A stretch of 64,000 nt of DNA from assembly GCA_014218235.1 (NCBI GenBank), contig CM024753.1, positions 185,604,348 through 185,668,347 on the forward strand. The letters run 5' to 3'. This document shows positions 23,701 through 35,700 of this stretch, one piece after another. The stretch's first letter is position 1, and every line of letters starts with the position of its first letter. The stretch is from Colocasia esculenta (Eukaryota > Streptophyta > Magnoliopsida > Alismatales > Araceae). The translations under genes were made by a program, and so were the position numbers. The notes under the pieces were generated by a model. It was not told the DNA's origin. It saw nothing but the letters and a program-made list of their open reading frames with translations, and did no database searches.

Positions 23701-26700
23701 CTCCTTAGTAATCGAGGAGTCAACCTCACAGACAATCTCCTCTTGTTTGGCCAACTCGTCACATAAGCGTTGCAGAATATTATCTTTTCTCAAGATACCT
23801 TGATCCCATTCACGCCTAAAGTTGGTAAATACATCAGACAATCCACAAGCCATCGTCCCAAAACACGGCTACATATTCAAAATTGTATTGTAGCTAACCA
23901 GATCAGACCCGACTTGACTTGGTCCAGATTAGGTCTTTTTCTTCCAGTGGAGCCGTGAGAGAGCAAGAGAGACTAGGCGGACCCGACTGTGCTGATTGGG
24001 GTGCTCGGTGGGCTGAGAGGCCCTCAAAGTTGACTGAGATCCACAGTTGGGCTGGAGGTTGTGTGCGGAGCACGGGAAGAGGAGGAAAAGCTTGGCACTG
24101 TAGCTAAGAATCGCGAGTTACTGTAGCGCTACAGTGACGTGTAGAAACGAGGGAGAAACGGCGAGGGAGAAGGGAGGGGCTTCGCGGGCGGCAGGGGCCG
24201 TGATCGGCGCGGGGTGGTGGGGCGCGTGGCGGGAAGAGGAAGGGGTGTGTCGTGGCTATGTGGAGTCGCGGGGAACGGCAGGGGCTGCGGCCGTGGGTCC
24301 TCGGCGCAGTGTGGGCGGGGTCGCAGGCAGGGCCGCAGGGGAGAAGACGATGACGCGGGCTGGGCGGGGCGCCGGTCTTGCCGTGTGGGCGGCTGGTCGC
24401 AGGAAGTGGAGGGCCCTATGACGGCGCGGGGGCGCAGGGGATGTCGTGGAGCAGCTATTTGCAGGCCTGTGTGTGAAGAGGGCGGCTTCGGGGGAAAGAC
24501 CTGATGGCCCTGCCCTGTTGCACAGACGATGAGAGCACGACAGACGACGCGGGGCTTGCGAAGGCGCAGTTCTTCCGCGTCTGTTGCACAGACAAAGTGG
24601 GCGTGACGGTGGGTGCAGCGGGCTTCAATCGCGCGGGGCCGGCGAAGGCGTAGGGCGTCTGATGCGGGACGGATCTACAGGTGACTCAACCAACGCGACC
24701 TAATAGAGAGATCAGCGACGAACATGACTAATTGACGTAAGCGCACACAAACGTATGAAGTAGAGTGAACGTGACACGTCCTAAATAGAAGCTACGTCCG
24801 AGGTCCGTCCCTTTGCAGCGGAAACGAGGGACCGTGGGTAGTTGGGGAACTACCGCCGTCTAGGGTGTAGGCTACCAACAAGCTCGCTTGAGCCGTCGGA
24901 ACTTGGGTCCTCGCACTCACATTGCCCGGCAATGACGAATGTCACGGGCTAAATGTCCTACCTCACACCGGCGGCAAATAAAACCGTATACTAAAAGAGC
25001 AAACAAGGGAGAGGGGTGAGCACGTACCACCACGCGGCTGCGTGGGAGGAGAACGCCCGGCGACCGAGTCCAAGGGGTAAGGGAAGAGGGAAGTACAACA
25101 GAATGGCCCACCCTTCGCAGAGGGGTAAAGGGCACTCGGGGAACTCGGGGAGGCACTCGGCCGGGTGGCGGGCCCGCAGGTGCACCGTGTGGTAGTCGCA
25201 GCGGCTAACTGTGGCGGCGTCCGTCATCCTCCGTCAACCCCAACGTCATTGCTGCGAATGCGACGACGATTGGCTCCAAGGGGCGGCTACGCGGGGGCGA
25301 GACAACCGGTCGACGTGGCGGTTGACGCGGGGGTGTCCGCGGGCGACGCGGCTGCTGGAACTCGTGCGGGTAGAACGGCGGGTAAAGGTGCACACGCGCT
25401 GCTTCGTCTTGGGCGTCTACACGGAGCATGTTCTTCCACCCTGGGCGGCACGACGACAACCAGATGCGGAGATGGCGCGGGCTTGCTGGGCGCAGGGCTG
25501 TCACTGCCAGAGAGAGGGGGGGGGGAAGCAGAAGACATGGAGGGGAGAGAGAGAGGGCGCAGTAGAGAGAGAGAGGGAGTGCGCGACAGGGGGAGGGGCG
25601 CGGTCCGACGAGGGGAGGGGGCGAAGGGGAGACGGTGGTGGCGTGGGCGGGGACTGGCGCAGTCCTGAGGGGGGGGGTATCGCGAGCAAGGGGGGGGGGA
25701 AGAGAGGGAGGGGCGGCGCGCCGGAAGAGAGAGAGTGCAGACGGGAGGAGAGAGAGAGAGACCGGAGGGAGGGGGAGAGAGCAGGGGGAGGGGGAGGACG
25801 CAGCAGCGGGGAGGGAGAGGGAGAGAGAGACGCGCTGGAGGGAGAGGAAGAGAGAGAGAGGGGGCGCAGGGAGCAGGGGGGGTGGTGCGGCCTGGTGGGG
25901 AGGGAGGCGCGGCGGCGCCGGAAGAGAGAGAGAGAGCCGACGGGAGAGAGAAAGAGAGGGAGGGAGAAAGGTGGCGCGAGAGGGGGAAGAGGGAGAGACG
26001 GCGAGGGGGGGGGAAGAGCACCGGGAGAGAGAGAGAGAGGCGGACGAGAGGGAGAGAGAGCGAGACAGGAGAGAGGGGAAAGAGCAGGGGGGGCGCGGCC
26101 GGGGGTGGGGTGGAAGAGAGGGAGGGGCGGCGCAGGGAGCAGGGGGGGTTCGCGTCGGGGAAGAGAGTGGAAGAGAGAGGGAGAGAGCGAGTGAGTGACG
26201 GAGGAAGAGAGGGGGAGAGAGATGACGCCGCAGCCGCGGGGAAGAGAGGGAGAGAGAGAAACTAGAGAGAGGGAGAAAGAGAGAACGCAGAAGGGAGAGA
26301 GAGGTGCAGAGGAGGAAGAAGCACAGTAGAAGAGAAGAGGAAAATCCGGAGGAGAGGGTGCAAATCTTTTTTTCAAATCTTCTGCATTGCATGGATTGGA
26401 GGGGTGTCACCCCATACATATAGGGGATGGAAGTCCCAAGGTCTAGACAAGAGGGAGCTAGGCTTCTCCCCAAAAGTTGGTCTAATGGACCGCACAAAAC
26501 ATAAAATATACACATCACCTAAATGGGCCTAAATAGTCCAAAAGAGTGGCCCAAAGTAAAACTAACTAATATCTAGGGGCTCCTCGCCCAACCATAACGA
26601 AACGGGCGAGACTGGCGTCATGCCCCGACGGCGGTACACGTACGCGGGATCAAATCGGACTCGGGCCCTAGTGTCCCCACCAATCCTCCACGGGTGGGAG

Positions 26701-29700
26701 GAACTCGACCCCGTCGAGTGCAAGGGGTCGCCGCTCTGGTAGAGCTCCAAAAGGTCTGGGTCAAGCCGTTGTAGCTCCTCTCTCGACACCCAAGTGTCCT
26801 CGGTAGCCGGGCGTCCTCTCCAACGAACCAAGTAACGCTAGTACGGCCCATCCCTGGAAGTGATAATCTGCTCTTCCAGTATACAGTCAATTTGCTCACG
26901 CCGGTTCACAATAGGGGTTGGAGGTGGACACTCGGCTGGGGGATCACTCTCAAAAGGGGGATTCGGCTCGAAAAGCTCGCTATGTATCACTGCCGGCTCT
27001 CGATACGGCACCAAGTCTGAGACATTGAAGGTAGCGCTAATGCCGTAGTCCGGCGGTAGGTCCACAACGTACGCATTTGGCCCAACTCGTTTGACCACTC
27101 GGAAGGGACCAGCTCCACGGGACTGTAACTTCTTAACGGCTCCCGAGGGAAACCGCTCAGGTCTAACCCTGATCATGACGTAGTCGCCCTCACTAAACTC
27201 CATTGTTCGTTTGTGCGCGTCTGCCAATTTCTTGTAATGTTCGTTGCTGATCTCTATGCGACGACAAATGCTCTCATGGAGGCTCCTAATATGCTCAGCT
27301 AGAGACTCGGCTGACTTAGAGACACGGGCTTGCCTAGGTAAAGGTGTGAGGTCGACAGGTCTCCTAGGGCGATACCCAGTCACAATCTCAAAAGGAGTCT
27401 TGCCAGTAGTACGATTGACAGAATCATTGTAGGCAAATTCGGCGAGCGGAAGTATCAAATCCCAATTCCGAGTATGCTCGCCAACAAGACACCGCAGAAG
27501 ATCACCTAGACTCCTATTCACAACCTCGGTTTGGCCATCAGTTTGAGGGTGATAGGCGGTGGAAAATTTCAATTGGGTTCCCATCATAAACCATAAAGTT
27601 TTCCAAAAATAGCTCACAAACCTCACATCCCTATCAGTGACAATGGTCTTGGGGAGACCATGTAGGCGAACAACCTCAGAAAAGAATAAACATGCCACTT
27701 TGGAGGCATCGGATGTCTTAGCACAGGGAACAAAGTGGGCCATCTTGGAGAAGCAATCCACCACAACCATGACAGAATTGTGCCTATGAACTGTCCTCGG
27801 CAGGCCCAAGACAAAATCCATACTAATATCCTGCTAGGGACAATCGGGCACAGGGAGAGGAGTATACAGACCCGTGTTTTGCTTCCTTTGCTTAGCTAAA
27901 GCGCATGTGCGACAATGAGAGACGATGCGAGCTACATCGCACTTTAAGCTAGGCCAGAAGAAGCGGAGCTCAACCAACTCAATAGTCTTGTTGCGGCCAA
28001 AGTGGCCGGCAAGACCTCCAGTATGCAACTCCCAAGCTAAGAAATCCCTAATGGAGGTGCGGGGAACGCAAAGGCGGTCACCACGAAATAAATATCCGTC
28101 CTGAAGGATATACTCACTAAACTCGCAGGACGGGCCAGCCTTAAGGGCAGAATAGGCGGGGCCAAAGTCCGGGCAACTCTCATACTCTTCACGGAGACGC
28201 TCAAGCCCGGTAACTGAATCGCTCACAGTCGACAAAAGCGACACACGTCGGCTCAGGGCATCGGCTACGCGGTTCTCCACACCCGCCTTATGCTTAAGGA
28301 CAAAGGTGTAGGCCTGAAGAAACTCTACCCAACGACTGTGTCGAGCGTTGAGTCTCTTCTGGGCGTGGAGATATCGAAGGGCCTCATGGTCAGAGAAAAG
28401 GACAAACTCCTGGGGTAGGAGATAATGTCGCCAGTAACGCAAGGCCTGAACTACCGCGTAGAATTCTTTATCGTACGTGGAGTACCTGAGCTTTAGTGTC
28501 ATTAAGCTTCTCACTAAAGAATGCGACCGGATGACTTTCTTGGCTCAAAACCCCACCAATGCCTACTCCGGAGGCATCACAACAGACCTCAAACACCTTA
28601 GAGAAGTCGGGCAAGCGAAGAACAGGTGCTTGGGTCATCTTTTCCTTAATCGCCTGAAAGGCTACATCAGCGGCTCTAGTCTGCTCAAATGCCCCCTGAC
28701 GGATGCAGTCCGTAATCGGGACCATGATAGTATTAAACCCTCGGATAAAACGGCAATAGAAGGCGGCTAAGCCATGAAAACCTCGAACATCATGAATACT
28801 CTTAGGCTCAGGCCATTCTAGGATAGCTCGCACCTTTTCCGGGTCAGCTGAAACGCCACTACTAGAAACCACAAACCCTAAGAAGACAACCTGATTGGTC
28901 ATGAAAGTGCACTTCTCAAGATTCCCATACAGGCTCTCCTTTCTAAGGACAAGACACACCTGACGCAGGTGGTCCAAATGATCTACTCGAGAGCGACTAT
29001 AGACGAGGATGTCGTCAAAGTAGACAACAACAAAGATTCCTAAGAATGGGCACAAGACTTGGGTCATCAACCTCATAAAGGTACTTGGGGCGTTGGACAA
29101 CCCAAAGGGCATTACTAACCACTCATATAGTCCATCCTTAGTCTTGAAAGCTGTTTTCCACTCATCACCGGGTCGAATCCTCACCTGGTGGTAGCCACTT
29201 TTGAGGTCAATCTTGGAGAAAATTATGGCTCCCGCCATTTGATCCAACATGTCATCTAGGCGAGGAATGGGAAAACGATACTTCACAGTAATTCGATTGA
29301 TGGCGTGGCTGTCTATACACATCCGCCAGGTGCCATCCTTCTTTGGGGCCAGGAGCGCAGGGACCGCACACGGACTCATGCTGTCCCTCACTGAGCCCTT
29401 CTTGAGAAGCTTCCCCACCTGATGTTGCAACTCTAGGTGTACCGTAGGGTTCATACGGAAATGAGGCAGATTAGGTAAGGTTGACCCCGGAATCAAGTCA
29501 ATTGCGTGTTGAATGTCGCGCAAGGGTGGGAGATCATCAGGAAGGTCCTCAGGGAAGACATCCTTAAACTCCTCTAGAAAAGCAACAATCTCAAGGGGAG
29601 GCTTGTCCGAAACCTCCTCAACGACCTCCTGGACCATAAGGGCAAAGAAGGGTCCCCCGAGGCACTCACGTTCGAACTCAGAAGCATTGATTAGAAATAG

Positions 29701-32700
29701 ATGACGCGGGGGTGGTTCCTCAGGCTTCTCACTCTCGAGCATAGGGAGGGTTTGTTGGGGAATGCGAGATGTAGGAGGATGTAGAACATCTTGATGGGAA
29801 GGTAAAATAGGAATCTCCTGAGGAAGGGTCGCAGAAGGAGCACTTAGAGGGCTAGACTCGTGAGAAACACTATGAGGCGCAGATGGCGCCAAGGTGCCCT
29901 GGGTAGATGGTGGAGAAGGAGGATGACAAGGAGGGGGCAACTGGGGGCGACTCGGTCTATGGGTACCTTGAGGTTGGGCAGGATGCAAAATGATCCATCG
30001 GCCGCCGTGGGCAAAGGAATAGGTGTTGGATCGCCCGTGATGGGTCACATCCATATCAAATAGCTACGGCCGCCCAAGAATGATGCTTCCAACCTCCATG
30101 GGTAACACGTCACACCAAATGCGATCTTGGTAGGTCTAAAACTGAAGGGGAACGAGACATCTCTCCCCAATGGGGAGAGAGGTCGAATCAATCCAAGATA
30201 CCTTGTACGTAGGGTGGTCAACGGGAACAAGGCCAAGGCGAGTGACGGTGCTGGGGGAGATAGCGTTGATGCAACTCCCACTATCGATGACAACCTTGCA
30301 CACCCTCTCCCCATGTTTGTAGAAGGTGTGGAAGATCGCCGTCCGACGCCAGTCGTCACTCTCCTCGGGCTGGGTCAACACACACCGAACTACCCCGATC
30401 CTAGACCTATCTAGGGTCATCCCCTCATCATAAGCAGAATCGCTCTGAATGCAACCGACAAAGTCACTCTCCGCTTGAAACTCTGCGGCAAGATCATCTC
30501 CAACATGGTGCTCCTCTTCAAAGCCTAGGTGTGGATCATCACTCTCAGTAGGGTGGACAACTAAAGCCCTGGTAGGGCAGGAGCTAGCATAGTGTCCAAT
30601 CCCATGACACTTAAAACACTCTACTCCAGCTCCCCGGTTAGGTGGCCCGCTGGTCATGGGGGCCTTCCCCTATCCTCCACTCGTCCAGTTGGGGCGGGCA
30701 AGGGAAGACGAGCAGGGGGAGCAGGAAGAGGGAGGGTCGGTCCTCTTGGAGCTGGAAGAGGAAGAGTCGGCCCTCTTGGAGTGGGAAAAGGAATCGGTGG
30801 GTTAGGAGCACTTTGTGGCACGACAGGAGCATATGAAGAACGGGGGTGCGGGGATGAGTGAATTAGTTCTTGAAACCTAACGACCGGTCCTCTAGGGTGG
30901 GGTCCAAGGGTGCCACGTGGATCAGGGGAGCGAGGGTAGGTAACCCTAGAACGTGGTGGGGAAGCCTGATCTATCTCAAACTGCTCTGCCTCAAGCGCAA
31001 CCTGGTAGGCTTGCTCTAGAGTCACAACATCCCTCCTAAAAAGCTCCCGTTAGTAACTGCGACGAAGACCCCTCCTAAAACGTGAGAGGGTGACAACAGC
31101 CTCCTCACGTACACCACACCTCAGAAGATAGCTATCAAACTCGGTGATGTACTCGGAGACAGTGTGATCCCCTTGGGTGATGCCTTGCCACTGATCAATG
31201 AGACGAGATCGAAAGGTTGGGGGATGGTACTTCTCTCTAAGTTTGGCCTTCATTTCTTCCCATGCCTCAATAGGCTCTTGACGCTGGTGCCTAAACTGGT
31301 TTTCCACGTTTGTCCAATAGGTCTTAGCTTGGCCCAACAACTTCATCTTTGCAAACCTAACCTTTCGAGCCTCGGACATCTCAAACCACTCAAAATAGTG
31401 GTCCATCCCAGCCTCCCAATCTTGATAAGCCCTCGGGTCCAATGTTCCATCAAAGTTAGGGGCTTCGACCCGAACACTACGAAGAACCCGTTCCTCAGGG
31501 TCATAGGGATCCCTAAGCGGTCTACGTGGCAAAATCGGAGGATCGGGTCGAACTTCAGGTCGGAGGGGATCGGGTCGAAAGGGGGGGGCTAGGCGACCAT
31601 GTTCTCTAGGGTTGTCTTGGGCTTGGCGGGCCCTCTCTAAGGTGTCAACCCTATTGAGCACATTCTCCATAGAACCCTCAAGTCTATCAAATCACCCTCC
31701 CAACTGGTCCAACTTTTCCCTCACTTCGCGCATGAGGGCGGACAAATCCGCACATCCAGGACTGGGCGTAGATTGGTTAGGATCCCCCATGGTTTCGGAC
31801 AAAAGGTATGGGGTACCCCAACGGGTGGGCATGCGACTTATCTTCTAACACGGACCCAACTCATAGCTAGGGGCTATTCCTAACAGACTTATGAACACCC
31901 TAGACTCAAGCTGGGCTCTGATACCAAATTTGATGCGGGACGGATCTACAGGTGACGCAACCAACACGACCTAATAGAGAGATCAGTGACGAACATGACT
32001 AATTGACGTAAGCGCACACAAACGTACGAAGTAGAGTGAACGTGACACGTCCTAAACAGAAGCTACGTCCGAGGTCCGTCCCTTTGCAGCGGGAACGAGG
32101 GACCATGGGTAGTTGGGAAACTACCGCCGTCTAGGGTGTAGGCTACCAACAAGCTCGCTTGAGCCGTCGGAACTTGGGTCCTCGCACTCACATTGCCCGG
32201 CAGTGACGAATGTCACGGGCTAAATGTCCTACCTCACACCGGCGGCAAATAAAACCGTATACTAAAAGAGCAAACAAGGGAGAGGGGTGAGCACGTACCA
32301 CCACGCGGCTGCGTGGGAGGAGAACGCCCGGCGACCGAGTCCAAGGGGTAAGAGAAGAGGGAAGTACAACAGAATGGCCCACCCTTCGCAGAGGGGTAAA
32401 GGGCACTCGGGGAACTCGGGGAGGCACTCGGCCGGGTGGCGGGCCCGCAGGTGCACCGTGTGGTAGTCGCAGCGGCTAACTGTGGCGGCGTCCGTTATCG
32501 TCCGTCAACCCCAACGTCATTGCTGCGAACGCGACGACAATTGGCTCTAAGGGGCGGCTACGCGGGGGCGAGACAACCGGTCGACGTGGCGGTTGACGCG
32601 GGGGTGTCCGCGGGCGACGCGGCTGCTGGAACTCGTGCGGGTAGAACGGCGGGTAAAGGTGCACACGCGCTGCTTCGTCTTGGGCGTCTACACGGAGCAT

Positions 32701-35700
32701 GTTCTTCCACCCGGGGTGGCACGACGACAACCAGGCGCGGAGATGGCACGGGCTTGCTGGGCGTAGGGCTGTCACTGCCAGAGAGAGGGGGGGGGGGAAA
32801 CAGAAGATGTGGAGGGGAGAGAGAGAGGGCGCAGTAGAGAGAGAGAGGGAGTGTGCGACAGGGGGAGGGGCGCGGTCCGGCAAGGGGAGGGGGCGAAGGG
32901 GAGACGGTGGTGGCGTGGGCGGGGACTGGCGCAGTCCTGAGGGGGGGGGGTATCGCGAGTAGGGGGGGGGGGGGGAAGAGAGGGAGGGGCGGCGCGCCGG
33001 AAGAGAGAGAGAGAGTGCAGACGAGAGGGAGGGGGAGAGAGCAGGGGGAGGGGGAGGACGCAGCAGCGGGGAGGGAGAGGGAGAGAGAGACGCGCTGGAG
33101 GGAGAGGAAGAGAGAGAGGGGGCGCAGGGAGTAGGGGGGGTGGTGCGGCCTGGCGGGGAAGGAGGCGCGGCGGCGCCGGAAGAGAGAGAGAGAGCCGACG
33201 GGAGAGAGAAAGAGAGGGAGGGAGAAAGGTGGCGCGAGAGGGGGAAGAGGGAGAGACGGCGAGAGGGGGGGGAAGAGCACCGGGAGAGAGAGAGAGGCGG
33301 ACGAGAGGGAGAGAGAGCGAGACAGGAGAGAGGGGAGAGAGCAGGGGGGGCGCGGCCGGGGGTGGGGGGAAGAGAGGGAGGGGCGGCGCAGGGAGCAGGG
33401 GGGGTTCGCGCCGGGGAAGAGAGTGGAAGAGAGAGGGAGAGAGCGAGTGAGTGACGGAGGAAGAGGGGGAGAGATGACGCCGCAGCCGCGGGGAAGAGAG
33501 GGAGAGAGAGAAATCGGAGAGAGGGAGAAAGAGAGAACGCAGAAGGGAGAGAGAGGTGCAGAGGAGGAAGAAGCACAGTAGAAGAGAAGAGGAAAATCCG
33601 GAGGAGAGGGTGCAAATCTTTTTTTCAAATCTTTTGCATTGCATGGATTGGAGGGGTGTCACCCCATACATATAGGGGATGGAAGTCCCAAGGCCTAGAC
33701 AAAAGGGAGCTAGGCCTCTCCCCAAAAGTTGGTCCAATGGACCGCACAAAACATAAAATATACACATCACCTAAATGGGCCTAAATAGTCCAAAAGAGTG
33801 GCCCAAAGTAAAACTAACTAATATCTAGGGGCTCCTCGCCCAACCATAATGAAACGGGCGAGACTGGCGTCATGCCCCGACGGCGGTACACGTACGTGGG
33901 ATCAAATCGGGCTCGGGCCCTAGTGTCCCCACCAGCGTCTGCCCGCGCGAGACGAGGGTAGGGCGATCTTTGGCCCTGGCGTAGGCGACAAAGCCGATGG
34001 GTGGGGCGATCTCGTGCCCTGGCGCGGGTGATGAGACAAGGTGCACAGTCGCAGAAGGCGACCAAAACCTCTGTGCACGATCGACGAGGTGAATCACCGT
34101 GGCGGGGAACAAGTTCGCAACGCACCAAAGGAGATTTGCACAGACGACAATGTAGGAACTTCAGCTCTGATACCAAGTTGATGGGTACAGAGGGCATGGA
34201 GGGAAAAGAAGAAAGAAAATAGGATTGGTGAGGCGTGGAGGAGGAAGAAGAAGAAGGGGGTTGGGCTTCCACCCTGCGGATTCCACCCCACTGAAGGAGA
34301 AGACAAGAAGGCTGCGCACAAAGTTTTTCTTCAAATCTTCATTCTTCCCCAAAAGTGGGATACAACCTAATTTATAGAGATAAAACCCTAATGACCCCTT
34401 TTTAACCTTTTATTGGACTAAAATACCCTTAGACCTAAAAATGGGCAAAATTCGCACCCGAAAATACCTAGAAAATAGAAAACACTCTAATAGGCCTCAT
34501 TTGGGCCTTATTCATACAACCAAATGCTCAAACAACTAAAATAGATACTTGAAAGTCAAGGAAGCCCATCGCCTAGCTATATGGGTGTCGTCGTCGCTGC
34601 ACGGTGCCTCCGTCTTTGATAGACTTTGGCTGGCCCGGTCCCAGGCTCGGATGTCCCCACCACTATATCCCCTTCTATCCTCTCTCCGATGAGACCCCGA
34701 CTATTCTTCCCTTTTCTTCCGCTGTCCCCTACTCTGTCCCGCATCATCTTCTATGCCATGATGTCATTCTGCGACTTACCATTGCTTGTGGGGTGGATGA
34801 TAAAATTATTATCAACAAAAATTATCATGGTATGCCATTTGCTTATATGCTTATATATGCTCCTAACGTGTGATTCGTGCCTTTGTGGAACATGTGTAGT
34901 TGTCACGAGGAAAAGAAAAATCTATCAATATGGATTCTCTCACGACTTTGGTATTCTTTAATTTATGCCTTTTTATCTTTTGGACTAGGCTTGCTAATGT
35001 AGACTCGTGTCCTTTGCCTCTCCCCATCAACGTGAGTTGATGTTAGCTACATTGATTACCTAATCGAACACCCCTGATTAACCACCACATGATGCCCATA
35101 ATCTGGCTAATTAGAAAACTCACTTAGAAATAAAGGAGTTCCTAAAAAAACTTACTTTTGTTGTCCTTGTCCACTAATTTATTTTTATGCTCATTCATTG
35201 TTTTTGTGCATGATTGTCCCCACCCGCTTTTTTTTCTTCATCCAGATATTTAAGTGATCTGCTCCTTTCATTTAACTTCTTTTTTTATTCACTATATTGA
35301 TGTTTATTGACGTCCTTTGTTTATATGTTCCATTTAAAACTGCATAAACTACCCCCTTTGGTGAATAATTCATGTATTACATGCTCAAAATGAATTGATT
35401 AGGTAATTAACAAATAATTTGAGTATTGCTGCAATTTCTGAGGAGCTCAAGATATCATTGCAATTTTCCGAAGAATAGGAATATTGATGTGATCATATGT
35501 TCACAAGCCAAAAAAGGACCTCCTTTCTTTATATACTTCATGTCGTTCATGGATCAAGTGTATCCAAGGTTTGCCGGATCGGAATCGGGAGGCGAATCGG
35601 ATTTTTCTTGATCCGATTTGATTCCCCCCGAATCGACCCGAATCGATCCGAATCGGATCGATTCTCATGGGTATAATATATATTATATATATAATATATC

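Larger units (their letters stand above)
24660..33934 (-). mobile_element. Chromovirus-type Gypsy element C, nested in element B
   Basis: LTRs of 2023 bp (24660-26682) and 2004 bp (31931-33934) begin TGATGCGGGAC and end TCCCCACCA; TSD gcgtc (24655-24659, 33935-33939). It runs on the minus strand with gag, zinc knuckle, protease, RT, RNase H, integrase and chromodomain in that order, the Ty3/Gypsy order. The two LTRs look almost identical, making this the youngest of the three nested elements. In-frame stops and two frameshifts show that it is dead. Confidence 0.92.
22845..34662 (-). mobile_element. LTR element B, minus strand, nested in element A
   Basis: LTRs at 22845-23329 and 34179-34662 begin TGATG and end CCACCA on the plus strand; the TSD is ctata on both sides. 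The primer site (34164-34176) and polypurine tract (23330-23341) show that it runs on the minus strand. Without element C its internal region is about 1.6 kb and holds one unrecognised ORF, so it is non-autonomous. Confidence 0.88.
19313..34746 (+). mobile_element. LTR element A in FAAH intron 15, with elements B and C nested
   Basis: The ends are TGATG...CATCA. Its 5' LTR (19313-20549) is followed by an initiator-Met primer site, its internal region is only 1.8 kb, and its 3' LTR (from 22379) is split at 22844 by element B and resumes at 34668. Flanks are tctta on the left and tcttc on the right, a TSD with one mismatch. Same orientation as FAAH. It lacks gag, protease, RT or integrase that I can recognise, so it is non-autonomous. 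Confidence 0.85.

Noticed and set aside
24134..24504. Gly/Arg-rich plus-strand ORFs in element B
   Set aside because: GC-rich leader-like sequence of a minus-strand element; two frames are open and neither has recognisable motifs.
25205..26518. Very long open frames on both strands (up to 437 codons) in the element C LTR, repeated at 32476-33770
   Set aside because: They are Ser/Pro/Leu- or Arg/Gly/Glu-rich products of GA-rich sequence, open in several frames at once, and lie inside LTR pairs. No domain is recognisable.
24660..33934. Two-kb duplicated blocks as a segmental duplication
   Set aside because: They have TG...CA ends, a primer site and polypurine-side boundary, and a 5-bp TSD, so they are the LTRs of element C.
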